A stretch of 7,531 bases of DNA from Desulfovibrionaceae bacterium UBA930 (GTDB lineage Bacteria > Desulfobacterota > Desulfovibrionia > Desulfovibrionales > Desulfovibrionaceae), in contig DBDO01000113.1 of the NCBI GenBank assembly GCA_002293605.1, forward strand, positions 1-7,531. Direction: 5' to 3'. Both the position numbers and the translations under genes were made by a program. The notes under the pieces were generated by a model that saw only the letters and a program-made list of their open reading frames with translations, ran no database searches and was not told the origin of the DNA. Position 1 is the first letter of the stretch. Each line of letters starts with the position of its first letter. Shown one piece after another: positions 1 through 5,021 of this stretch.

Positions 1-142
1 GGCCCTGCTCGGCGCGGGGCTTGACGTGCTGCTTAAGCAGGGAAGCGGCTGGAATGTCGGATTGAAGGCGAGCTACGGCGCGGAAATCCGCGACAGCAGC
101 TATGATCAGACCGTGTTCGCGGGTTTTGAAGTCCAATATTAG
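1..142 (+). CDS. C-terminal end of an outer-membrane beta-barrel / autotransporter-like protein (partial)
   Basis: Open from the window edge in the frame starting at base 2, giving 46 residues and then a TAG stop at 140-142. The residues show alternating polar and hydrophobic stretches (WNVGLKASYGAEIR, then TVFAGFEVQY), as in the last two strands of a transmembrane beta-barrel. The chain ends in an aromatic residue (Tyr) with hydrophobic residues at alternate positions before it, which is the usual C-terminal signal for outer-membrane protein assembly. This fits the last strands of an autotransporter beta-domain or a related porin-like barrel. The passenger, if any, lies outside the window, so substrate and function are unknown. 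A double-hairpin repeat starts about 17 bases after the stop. That it is a barrel end is my inference from the pattern; the exact family is not determinable from 46 residues. Confidence 0.6.
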   Translation, partial: ALLGAGLDVLLKQGSGWNVGLKASYGAEIRDSSYDQTVFAGFEVQY

Positions 143-158
143 GCTCAGATTCCATTAC

Positions 159-211
159 TTTGGGGCTACCGCCCCAAGCCCGGTCCGGGGGAAATCATTT
201 CCCCCAGACCC
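159..211 (-). repeat. Divergent copy of the double-hairpin intergenic repeat (copy C)
   Basis: Two hairpins lie side by side. One has arms TTGGGGC (160-166) and GCCCCAA (171-177) with a 4-base loop. The other has arms GGGGGAAA (187-194) and TTTCCCCC (198-205) with loop TCA. On the minus strand the linker between them reads CGGACCGGGCT, against CGGAGGGGGCT in the copy at 1603-1670. The stems differ in sequence from the other copies but stay paired. Neither hairpin is followed by a T run, so this is not a standard intrinsic terminator, although it lies just after the upstream gene and could protect or end its transcript. The rest of the spacer to 256 shows no feature I can support. Confidence 0.55.
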
Positions 212-256
212 CCTCGCTTTGGGATGCGAAAGACTTTCTCAACAGCCCCTACGCAG

Positions 257-388
257 TTACGGATATCCTTCCTGCAGCTGCTTTGCCGTCATTGTCCCCC
301 TTGTTGCTGCCGCGTCTTCTTCGGCAGACTTGTCACCGGAGGCCTCAGCCAGTTTCCGCGTTTTTATAGTGTTATAAAAGTGCTTCAA
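257..388 (-). other. Open frame overlapping and extending beyond the HTH gene (possible frameshifted tail or tiny gene)
   Basis: On the minus strand, in the +1 frame relative to the HTH gene, a frame is open from a TTG at 388-386 to a TAA at 259-257 (43 codons). It overlaps the last 17 bases of the HTH gene. Its translation looks protein-like: after HFYNTIKTRK come residues rich in Lys, Ala and Glu, ending TAKQLQEGYP. About 20 of 33 codons in the distal part end in G or C. There is no well-placed ribosome binding site, since the only GAGG sits 2 bases before the TTG. It may be an ancestral C-terminal tail of the HTH protein lost by a one-base shift, or it may be chance. Confidence 0.2.
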
Positions 389-680
389 TGCCTCTACGGT
401 TCAAAATATCCAGCAGTTTGCAGGACGGGCCACCGGGATTTTTTTGTCCGTTTTCCCATGCGCGAACAGCAGACGCACTGGTGTTTATCAATCGCGCAAG
501 GACAGGCTGGCTTACCTTTATACGATTGCGCAACTCTTTTACTTCCTTGCCGGTGAATTGAGGAATAGACTTACAAAGCGCTTCGTATTCCTGAAACTTG
601 CGCATATCAATAACGCCAGCTCTGTGTAAGTCTTGCGCAGTTTCCAGTGCTTCTTGTAACATTCTGCTAGATTTACTCAT
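372..680 (-). CDS. XRE-family helix-turn-helix DNA-binding protein, HigA-like orphan antitoxin or repressor
   Basis: 102 residues. The N-terminal half is helical (about 1-45, including LHRAGVIDMRKFQEYEALC). The C-terminal half is a Cro/C1-type helix-turn-helix: VSQPVLARLINTSASAV (56-72), followed by the diagnostic RAWENGQKNPGGPSCKLL (73-90). This layout, with the DNA-binding domain at the C-terminus and the W-E-x-G-x-x-x-P-x-G-P signature, matches HigA-like antitoxins and small regulators that usually pair with a RelE/HigB-type toxin. The ATG at 680 is preceded by GAGG, 9 bases away, and that site overlaps the stop codon of the upstream 41-aa gene. The two genes are 12 bases apart and are very likely co-transcribed. 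Bases 541-660 are 45% G+C by my count, far below the flanking core genes, suggesting acquisition by transfer. Such proteins normally repress their own promoter, here expected upstream of 818. No recognisable toxin adjoins it. Confidence 0.8.
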   Translation of the reverse strand: MSKSSRMLQEALETAQDLHRAGVIDMRKFQEYEALCKSIPQFTGKEVKELRNRIKVSQPVLARLINTSASAVRAWENGQKNPGGPSCKLLDILNRRGIEALL

Positions 681-692
681 GTTCTATGTCCT

Positions 693-818
693 CTATTGAC
701 CCCTCGGTCGCTCAGTTACGTCTTTCGCATCCACCGGCAAAATACGCGGATTTTCAATATACGCTTCATGGTTCCGTCCAGTTGAGATTTCTATAACACT
801 TAGTGTCGCCATTGTCAA
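693..818 (-). CDS. 41-aa protein of unknown function, first gene of the HTH operon
   Basis: Too short for easy detection, but supported by a strong ribosome binding site: AGGAGG ends 7 bases before a TTG start at 818-816. An in-frame ATG two codons later (812) is the alternative start. A longer version from a GTG at 887 has no comparable site. The product (MATLSVIEISTGRNHEAYIE, then NPRILPVDAKDVTERPRGQ) has no signal peptide, membrane segment or cysteine, and its charges are nearly balanced. I do not recognise a family. It occupies the place where a HigB/RelE-type toxin normally precedes this kind of antitoxin, yet it is far shorter than such toxins (about 90-110 residues) and shows none of their features. 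It could be a novel small toxin or partner, a leader peptide, or a remnant. Its sequence is A+T-rich like that of its neighbour. Confidence 0.5.
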   Translation of the reverse strand: MTMATLSVIEISTGRNHEAYIENPRILPVDAKDVTERPRGQ

Positions 819-936
819 AATATTCCCTCCTTTTCTATCCCCCGGCCCTGCCCAAAAAACACGGCCATTCCCCAAGGCGTAGCCCACAGCGTTTTTCTGC
901 CCTGCCGAACGTAAAAAACCTGGCCCCGTCTCCCTG

Positions 937-965
937 TTGACTTTTCTTTTTTCCTGGCCTACTAT
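937..965 (+). promoter_or_regulatory. Probable sigma70-type promoter of greA
   Basis: TTGACT (937-942) and TACTAT (960-965) are separated by 17 bases, matching the -35 and -10 consensus at 5 and 4 of 6 positions. The start point would be near 972, giving a leader of about 110 bases before greA. An A+T-rich tract follows the -10. This lies in the divergent region between the minus-strand small-gene operon and greA; I see no convincing promoter for the minus-strand operon. Confidence 0.5.
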
Positions 966-1004
966 ATTTTTTATTATTACGCAGCAGCATACCGAAAGGG
1001 TTAT

Positions 1005-1047
1005 TCCAGAAGCAGGCGGACTATCCGGCTTCTGGACTTTCTTTTTT
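1005..1047 (+). terminator. Hairpin plus T tract in the greA leader (attenuator-like terminator)
   Basis: TCCAGAAGC (1005-1013) pairs perfectly with GCTTCTGGA (1028-1036). Inside, CGGA (1017-1020) pairs with TCCG (1024-1027) around loop CTA, leaving a 3-base bulge. A T-rich run (1038-1047, only one C) follows directly, which is the form of an intrinsic terminator. It lies between the predicted promoter and greA, with no gene between them. Some greA transcripts should therefore stop here and yield a leader RNA of about 75 bases, while the rest read into greA. Confidence 0.65.
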
Positions 1048-1083
1048 GTGCCGGATAACTACTTTACGTTGAGGACGGTCAGC

Positions 1084-1581
1084 ATGGAAAGCATTCCTAT
1101 TTCAGAACAGGGCTTCGAACGTGTGCGCCAGGAGCTTGAACGCCTGAAGAGCGAACGGCCGGGGGTAATCCAGGCCATCAAGGAAGCCCGCGAGGAAGGG
1201 GACCTCAGCGAAAACGCGGGCTATGACGCGGCCCGCGAGCGCCAGGGCATGCTGGAAGCCAAAATCACCTACATTGAATCGCGCATGCCCCGCTTCAATG
1301 TCATTGACCCTGCCGCGCTCGGCGGGGAAAAAATTATTTTCGGCGCAAGCGTCAAACTGGCGGATCTCGATACCGACCAGGAGCGCGAATACACCTTGGT
1401 CGGCCCGGACGAAACCGACTTCATCCCCAAGGAAAAAAACGCCATCTCGGTTTTTTCCCCGGTGGGCCGCGCCCTTCTGGGCAAGGAGGCGGGCGATGAA
1501 GTCACTGTGGACGCCCCGCGCGGAAAAATTCATTACGAAGTGATTCAGGTTGTCTACAAAGGCGCTTTCATAAGCGACTGA
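1084..1581 (+). CDS. greA: Transcription elongation factor GreA
   Basis: GreA inserts a coiled coil into the secondary channel of stalled RNA polymerase and stimulates cleavage of the backtracked transcript 3' end so that elongation can resume. The product is 165 residues (E. coli GreA has 158). The N-terminal coiled coil covers about 1-75, with the tip motif EAREEGDLSENAGYDAARE (34-52); Asp40 and Glu43 correspond to the catalytic acidic pair of E. coli (D41/E44). The C-terminal FKBP-like domain covers about 80-160, with IIFGASVKL, SPVGRALLGKEAGDEV and the final YEVIQVVY. The ATG at 1084 is chosen because GAGGA lies 8 bases before it and homology starts here; the frame stays open upstream to 937 but that part is leader. 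The short tail KGAFISD is an extension relative to E. coli. The gene appears monocistronic and controlled through the leader hairpin. Confidence 0.97.
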   Translation: MESIPISEQGFERVRQELERLKSERPGVIQAIKEAREEGDLSENAGYDAARERQGMLEAKITYIESRMPRFNVIDPAALGGEKIIFGASVKLADLDTDQEREYTLVGPDETDFIPKEKNAISVFSPVGRALLGKEAGDEVTVDAPRGKIHYEVIQVVYKGAFISD

Positions 1582-1602
1582 CCCTCCTTCCAAATAGTTT
1601 TT

Positions 1603-1670
1603 CTGGGGAGGCAAGGCCTCCCCAGCCCCCTCCGGCAGGGGGCGTGACCCCCTGCACCCGCAATTTTCCG
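1603..1670 (-). repeat. Double-hairpin intergenic repeat (copy A)
   Basis: CTGGGGAGGC (1603-1612) pairs with GCCTCCCCAG (1616-1625) in a 10-bp stem with loop AAG. GCAGGGGG (1635-1642) pairs with CCCCCTGC (1648-1655) around a 5-base loop. The element ends with the tail that reads CGGAAAATTGCGGG on the minus strand, nearly identical to CGGAAATTGCGGG in copies at 2497 and 7408. It starts 21 bases after the greA stop. No T run follows either hairpin on the plus strand, so it is not a canonical terminator. Its architecture resembles REP/BIME elements of other bacteria. Confidence 0.75.
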
Positions 1671-1686
1671 AGTCACCACTCTATAG

Positions 1687-1716
1687 AAGCGTAGATAATA
1701 CGCTTTCTTTTTTCTT
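1687..1716 (+). terminator. Probable intrinsic terminator of greA
   Basis: AAGCGTA (1687-1693) pairs with TACGCTT (1699-1705) around a 5-base loop, with one more G-T wobble outside. The 3' side runs straight into a T-rich tract to 1716. The stem is only 7 bp with three G-C pairs, so termination may be partial. It separates greA from the rbo-rub unit. Confidence 0.5.
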
Positions 1717-1756
1717 GCCTGAACGCTATGGCCGGGGTATTCTTACAGCATTGTAA
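1715..1756 (+). promoter_or_regulatory. Possible rbo promoter with an operator-like palindrome
   Basis: TTGCCT (1715-1720) and TATTCT (1738-1743) are 17 bases apart, each matching the sigma70 consensus at 4 of 6 positions. The predicted start is near 1750. A perfect palindrome, TTACA (1743-1747), GCAT, TGTAA (1752-1756), covers the end of the -10 and the start point, where a repressor would block initiation. PerR- and Fur-type regulators bind A+T-rich palindromes and control such genes in relatives, but this motif is not an obvious match to either. The regulator is unknown. Confidence 0.35.
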
Positions 1757-1765
1757 AAAAACCTT

Positions 1766-1804
1766 GCACAGCCGGGGAGCGCGAAAGAACGCTCCTCTTT
1801 GTGC
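1766..1804 (+). other. Stem-loop in the rbo 5' leader
   Basis: GCACA (1766-1770) pairs with TGTGC (1800-1804), and GGAGCG (1776-1781) with CGCTCC (1790-1795) around an 8-base loop. The fold ends 9 bases before the rbo ribosome binding site at 1814. It could stabilise the mRNA or affect translation; no known riboswitch was recognised. Confidence 0.3.
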
Positions 1805-1826
1805 GCCGCTTTCAAGGAGAAAGAAC

Positions 1827-2210
1827 ATGGCGAAACAGCTTGAAGTGTATAAGTGTGAGCTTTGCGGCAATCTGGTTGAAGTGATGGTCGGCGGCGATGG
1901 CGAGCTCGCCTGCTGCGGCAAACCCATGAAGCTCATGAAAGAAGGGACTTCTGACGGTGCCGCGGAAAAGCATGTGCCCGTCATTGAAAAAACAGCCACG
2001 GGCTACAAGGTGAAGGTGGGGAGCGTGGCCCACCCGATGGAAGCGGCCCACTGGATACAGTGGATAGAGCTGCTTGCCGATGGGATTGCCTACACCCGCT
2101 TCCTGAAGCCCGGCGATGCGCCCGAGGCGGAATTCTGCATTGCGGACGCAAAGCAGGTCAGCGCCCGCGAATATTGCAATTTGCATGGTCACTGGAAGGC
2201 ACAGCCCTGA
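1827..2210 (+). CDS. rbo: Desulfoferrodoxin (superoxide reductase, class II)
   Basis: This enzyme reduces superoxide to hydrogen peroxide in the cytoplasm without making oxygen, using electrons from rubredoxin. It is 127 residues; family members have about 126. The N-terminal desulforedoxin-like domain carries Fe center I with four cysteines, C10 and C13 (CELC) and C29-C30 (CCGKPM). The catalytic neelaredoxin-like domain has the square-pyramidal center II ligands H49 (EKHVP), H69 (VAHPM), H75 (AHW), C117 and H120 (EYCNLHGHW). The Glu47-Lys48 pair beside the site, which assists superoxide binding and protonation, is present. The full ligand set indicates an active two-iron enzyme. The ATG at 1827 has AAGGAG 7 bases upstream; the frame stays open further upstream, but that stretch is leader. 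rub follows after 33 bases with the same type of ribosome binding site, so the two are co-transcribed and their products are redox partners. Confidence 0.97.
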   Translation: MAKQLEVYKCELCGNLVEVMVGGDGELACCGKPMKLMKEGTSDGAAEKHVPVIEKTATGYKVKVGSVAHPMEAAHWIQWIELLADGIAYTRFLKPGDAPEAEFCIADAKQVSAREYCNLHGHWKAQP

Positions 2211-2243
2211 TCCGGCTGTGGCGGCACCATAAGGAGAACAAGC

Positions 2244-2402
2244 ATGGAAAAATACATCTGTAAACTCTGCGGCCATATCTATGACCCCAAAGAGGGCGAC
2301 CCGGACAGCGGCGTCAAGCCCGGCACCGCCTTCAAAGACCTCCCCGCCGACTGGGTGTGCCCGGTTTGCGGGGCTGGCAAGGCCGACTTCGAACCTGCTT
2401 AG
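2244..2402 (+). CDS. rub: Rubredoxin
   Basis: A 52-residue cytoplasmic one-iron electron carrier that hands electrons to desulfoferrodoxin and to the oxygen reductase Roo. The Fe(Cys)4 site is formed by C6 and C9 (CKLCG) and C39 and C42 (CPVCG). Other family marks are present: YDPKEGDPDSGVKPGT (13-28), F30, the LPADWVCP segment (33-40) and F49 near the C-terminus. The length equals that of standard Desulfovibrio rubredoxins, and the central loop missing from the short D. desulfuricans 27774 type is present. The ATG at 2244 has AAGGAG 7 bases before it, the same arrangement as in rbo. It ends 33 bases after starting its C-terminal Cys pair region and is followed by a spacer of 297 bases with repeats and a strong terminator, so it is probably the last gene of the rbo-rub transcript. 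Confidence 0.97.
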   Translation: MEKYICKLCGHIYDPKEGDPDSGVKPGTAFKDLPADWVCPVCGAGKADFEPA

Positions 2403-2472
2403 GGCTGCTTTTCAGTAGATTCGGAGATCGGGACCTGCTTGCTTCGGATGCGTAAAAACCTTGCCCCTGATC

Positions 2473-2499
2473 CCGAAAAGCGGCACAGCCGCTTTTCGG
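2473..2499. repeat. Perfect 12-bp hairpin abutting repeat copy B
   Basis: CCGAAAAGCGGC (2473-2484) pairs perfectly with GCCGCTTTTCGG (2488-2499) around loop ACA. No T run follows on the plus strand. Its 3' arm overlaps the CGG that begins the conserved tail of copy B. The copy at 7408 lacks this hairpin, while both copies share CCTTGCCCCT further upstream (2459-2468 and 7391-7400), so it looks like an insertion within the repeat. Confidence 0.6.
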
Positions 2500-2564
2500 A
2501 AATTGCGGGCGCAGGGGACCACGTCCCCTGCCGAAGGAGTCCGGGGAGGCAGAGCCTCCCCGGA
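2497..2564 (+). repeat. Double-hairpin intergenic repeat (copy B)
   Basis: The tail CGGAAATTGCGGG (2497-2509) is identical to that of the copy at 7408. Then GCAGGGGAC (2511-2519) pairs with GTCCCCTGC (2523-2531) around CAC. After an 8-base linker, TCCGGGGAGGC (2540-2550) pairs with GCCTCCCCGGA (2554-2564) around AGA. Both stems are perfect although their bases differ from other copies, suggesting selection for pairing. It lies in the rub-roo spacer, oriented opposite to copies A and C. Confidence 0.75.
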
Positions 2565-2591
2565 AAGCTCTTCCCACTCCCTCTTGCCTGG

Positions 2592-2631
2592 CTCCGCCCG
2601 CTCCTGTATGAAAGGACCGGGCGGAGTTTTT
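2592..2631 (+). terminator. Strong intrinsic terminator after rbo-rub
   Basis: CTCCGCCCG (2592-2600) pairs perfectly with CGGGCGGAG (2618-2626). TCCT (2602-2605) and AGGA (2613-2616) add four pairs inside across one mismatch. TTTTT (2627-2631) follows at once. This is a textbook Rho-independent terminator. It lies only 68 bases before roo, implying that roo is mostly transcribed separately or only by read-through. Confidence 0.85.
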
Positions 2632-2699
2632 CATGCCGCTCCTCCTTCCTCCAAACAAGTACAGCCTGTTCGAGCCCCCTAACGCTAAAGGATAGTCGC

Positions 2700-3911
2700 A
2701 TGCAGCCTCTGGAAATCAAAAAAAACGTTCATTGGGTCGGGGCCGTTGATTACGGCAGCCGCGATTTTCACGGCTATTCCCTTTCTCCGCAAGGCACCAC
2801 CTATAACGCCTATGTTGTGCTGGATGAAAAAAAGGTGCTGTTCGACACGGTCAAGCACGGCTTTTCAGAGGTACTGCTCGAGCGCCTGCGCACAATCGTC
2901 AATCCCGAAGACATCGACTATATTGTGGTCAACCATGTCGAGCTAGATCACGCAGGCGCGCTGCCCCAACTGATCAAGCTCTGCAAGCCCGAGGCGGTAT
3001 TCTGCTCGCCCCTGGGGCAGAAGGCCATTGAGGGGCACTTTAAGAACTGGCGTGACTGGCCGCTGAAGACGGTTAAAACCGGCGACAGCATTTCCATAGG
3101 CAAGCGCACTATCCGCTTTGTGGAAACGCGCATGCTGCACTGGCCGGATAGCATGTTCTCTTATATCCCCGAGGACAAACTCCTTTTCAGCAATGACGCC
3201 TTTGGCCAGAACATTGCCTCCTCCGAGCGCTTTACCGATGCGCTGGCCCGCGAGGCGCTCGATCAGGCCATGACGGAGTACTACTACAACATTGTGCTCC
3301 CCTATTCGCAGCAGGTGCTGAAAACCCTGGCCCAGGTCGCGGAATTGGGGCTTGAGATAGACATGATCGCCCCGGACCACGGGCTTATTTTCCGGGGTGA
3401 GGACGAGGTGCGTTACGCCCTTGAGCGCTACAGGGAATTTGCCGAGCAAAAGCCCGGCAAGCGGGCCGTCATCGTCTATGACAGCATGTGGCACAGCACG
3501 GAAAAAATGGCCTACGCCATTGCCGAAGGCCTGAACGCGGAAGGCGTGCCTTCGCGCATCATGGATATGAAGCGCAACCACCACAGCGCCGTCATGACAG
3601 AACTCGCCCGTTGCGGTCTGGTCGTGGCCGGTTCTCCCACCCACAATAACGGCATTCTCCCCTATATGGCCGCCATGCTGACCTATATGAAGGGTCTGCG
3701 CCCGCAAAACCGCCTTGGCGCGGCCTTTGGCTCCTTTGGCTGGTCCGGCGAATGCGTGAAAATTCTCACGGATCACCTTGCGGGCATGGGCTTTGAGCTG
3801 CCTGAAGAAGGGCTTAAAATAAAACATGTTCCGGATGAAGAGGCCCTGGCCCAGTGCATGGAACGGGGCAAAGCCCTGGCCCGCGCCCTGAAGGCCAAAT
3901 GCGGCGAGTGA
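2700..3911 (+). CDS. roo: Rubredoxin:oxygen oxidoreductase (flavodiiron protein, class A)
   Basis: Roo is a cytoplasmic terminal oxidase that takes electrons from rubredoxin and reduces oxygen to water; family members also reduce nitric oxide. It has 403 residues (D. gigas Roo has 402). The N-terminal metallo-beta-lactamase-like domain (about 1-250) holds the diiron ligands H79, E81 and D83 (HVELDH), H147 (LHWPD), D166 (SNDAFG) and H227 (PDHG). The flavodoxin domain (about 255-400) binds FMN through YDSMWHSTEKMA (260-271), SPTHNNGILP (312-321) and FGSFGWSGE (343-351). No rubredoxin or flavin reductase domain is fused, consistent with the separate rub gene upstream. The ATG at 2700 has AAAGGA 7 bases before it; the frame is open further upstream only because the repeat region lacks stops. 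The terminator at 2592-2631 separates it from rub. I found no convincing sigma70 promoter in the 68-base gap. Confidence 0.97.
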   Translation: MQPLEIKKNVHWVGAVDYGSRDFHGYSLSPQGTTYNAYVVLDEKKVLFDTVKHGFSEVLLERLRTIVNPEDIDYIVVNHVELDHAGALPQLIKLCKPEAVFCSPLGQKAIEGHFKNWRDWPLKTVKTGDSISIGKRTIRFVETRMLHWPDSMFSYIPEDKLLFSNDAFGQNIASSERFTDALAREALDQAMTEYYYNIVLPYSQQVLKTLAQVAELGLEIDMIAPDHGLIFRGEDEVRYALERYREFAEQKPGKRAVIVYDSMWHSTEKMAYAIAEGLNAEGVPSRIMDMKRNHHSAVMTELARCGLVVAGSPTHNNGILPYMAAMLTYMKGLRPQNRLGAAFGSFGWSGECVKILTDHLAGMGFELPEEGLKIKHVPDEEALAQCMERGKALARALKAKCGE

Positions 3912-3916
3912 GGCGC

Positions 3917-3945
3917 TTGACAGTTTTCCCTCTCTGGACTATGTA
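3917..3945 (+). promoter_or_regulatory. Probable promoter of the rpsL-rpsG-fusA operon
   Basis: A perfect -35 TTGACA (3917-3922) is followed after 17 bases by TATGTA (3940-3945), a weak -10 matching 3 of 6 positions. It starts 5 bases after the roo stop codon. The predicted start near 3952 gives a leader of about 93 bases. A second TTGACG at 3953-3958 has no good -10 partner. Confidence 0.5.
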
Positions 3946-4044
3946 CACCTGCTTGACGCGTTTTTTTCCCTGCGAAAGGGCGCGCCCTGACGTTCATCAC
4001 CTGAATTTTGCTGCTACAGATACCCTGTATGCCGGAGGAGCATA

Positions 4045-4416
<372 letters not shown>

Positions 4417-4440
4417 AGCCGAGAATTTAAGGAGATTCTA

Positions 4441-4911
4441 ATGCCGCGTAAAGGACCCATTCCCAAAAGAGAGATCCTGCCCGATCCTATTTATAACAGC
4501 CGCCTTGCCGCCAAGTTCATCAACCGTCTGATGTACAGCGGCAAAAAAGGCGTGGCTGAGAAAATTTTCTACGCCTCCCTGGCCCAGCTTGGCGAAAAAA
4601 CCAGCGATGAGCCCCTGCGCGCCTTTGAAAAGGCCCTGGAAAACGTCAAGCCGCATCTGGAAGTCAAGGCCCGCCGCGTTGGCGGTGCCACCTACCAGGT
4701 GCCTATGGAAGTGCGTCCGGATCGCCAAATCTCCCTCTCCATCCGCTGGCTCATCAACTACGCCCGCGCGCGCGGCGAAAAAAGCATGATCAGCAAGCTG
4801 ACGGCGGAATTTCTCGATGCCTACAACAGCCGCGGCGGCGCTGTGAAAAAGCGCGAAGACACCCACCGCATGGCGGAAGCGAACAAAGCTTTCGCGCACT
4901 ACCGCTGGTAG
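4441..4911 (+). CDS. rpsG: 30S ribosomal protein S7
   Basis: S7 starts assembly of the 30S head by binding the 3' domain of 16S rRNA and lies near the E and P sites. It has 156 residues, the normal length. It begins MPRKGPIPKREILPDPIYNS, with family motifs KFINRLMYSGKKGVAEKI (25-42), PHLEVKARRVGGATYQVP (71-88) and RWLINYAR (102-109), and ends NKAFAHYRW. The ATG at 4441 has AAGGAG 6 bases upstream. It is co-transcribed with rpsL. In E. coli S7 represses its own operon by binding the S12-S7 spacer; here that spacer is only 24 bases and shows no comparable structure, whereas the following spacer to fusA (208 bases) is long and folded, so any S7 feedback site might lie there. That last point is inference. 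Confidence 0.99.
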   Translation: MPRKGPIPKREILPDPIYNSRLAAKFINRLMYSGKKGVAEKIFYASLAQLGEKTSDEPLRAFEKALENVKPHLEVKARRVGGATYQVPMEVRPDRQISLSIRWLINYARARGEKSMISKLTAEFLDAYNSRGGAVKKREDTHRMAEANKAFAHYRW

Positions 4912-4966
4912 CGCCGCTCTTTACGGGTCTGCCTGCGCTTTCTCTTCTGAAAAAACAGGCACGCGC

Positions 4967-4985
4967 CGAAATGCCGCGCATTTCG
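4967..4985 (+). other. Short hairpin in the rpsG-fusA spacer
   Basis: CGAAATGC (4967-4974) pairs perfectly with GCATTTCG (4978-4985) around CGC. It is not followed by a T run. Three bases after it lies TACAAT (4988-4993), a good -10-like hexamer, but no matching -35 sits 16-18 bases upstream, so an internal fusA promoter is not supported. Confidence 0.4.
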
Positions 4986-5021
4986 AGTACAATCCGAATA
5001 AGGCCCCTCGCAGAACAACCG

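Noticed and set aside
224..556. A 110-codon plus-strand frame across the first spacer and the HTH gene
   Set aside because: It is antisense to the well-supported HTH gene, lacks a ribosome binding site and shows no domain.
222..732. A 13-bp inverted repeat, GGATGCGAAAGAC at 222-234 and its complement at 720-732, flanking the HTH gene
   Set aside because: One 13-bp match between two places in 7.5 kb is near chance expectation, it does not extend, and the right copy lies inside the 41-aa gene rather than outside it, so attachment sites are not supported.
937..1083. A 49-residue N-terminal extension of GreA
   Set aside because: The start would fall within the predicted promoter, the stretch includes the leader hairpin and T tract, and the ATG at 1084 has a ribosome binding site and the conserved GreA N-terminus.
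2623..2636. A GG-N10-GC pair resembling a sigma54 promoter upstream of roo
   Set aside because: Only the two dinucleotides match; the rest of the consensus is poor and the -24 element would sit inside the terminator stem.
2439..2699. An 87-residue N-terminal extension of Roo in the same frame
   Set aside because: The stretch consists of the repeat hairpins and the intrinsic terminator, has no family similarity, and the ATG at 2700 has a proper ribosome binding site and gives the standard family length.
2943..3827. A 294-codon minus-strand open frame opposite roo
   Set aside because: Same reasoning: composition is that of an antisense shadow, and roo on the plus strand is certain from its full set of metal and FMN motifs.
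4988..4993. TACAAT as the -10 of an internal fusA promoter
   Set aside because: No acceptable -35 hexamer lies 16-18 bases upstream and there is no extended -10.
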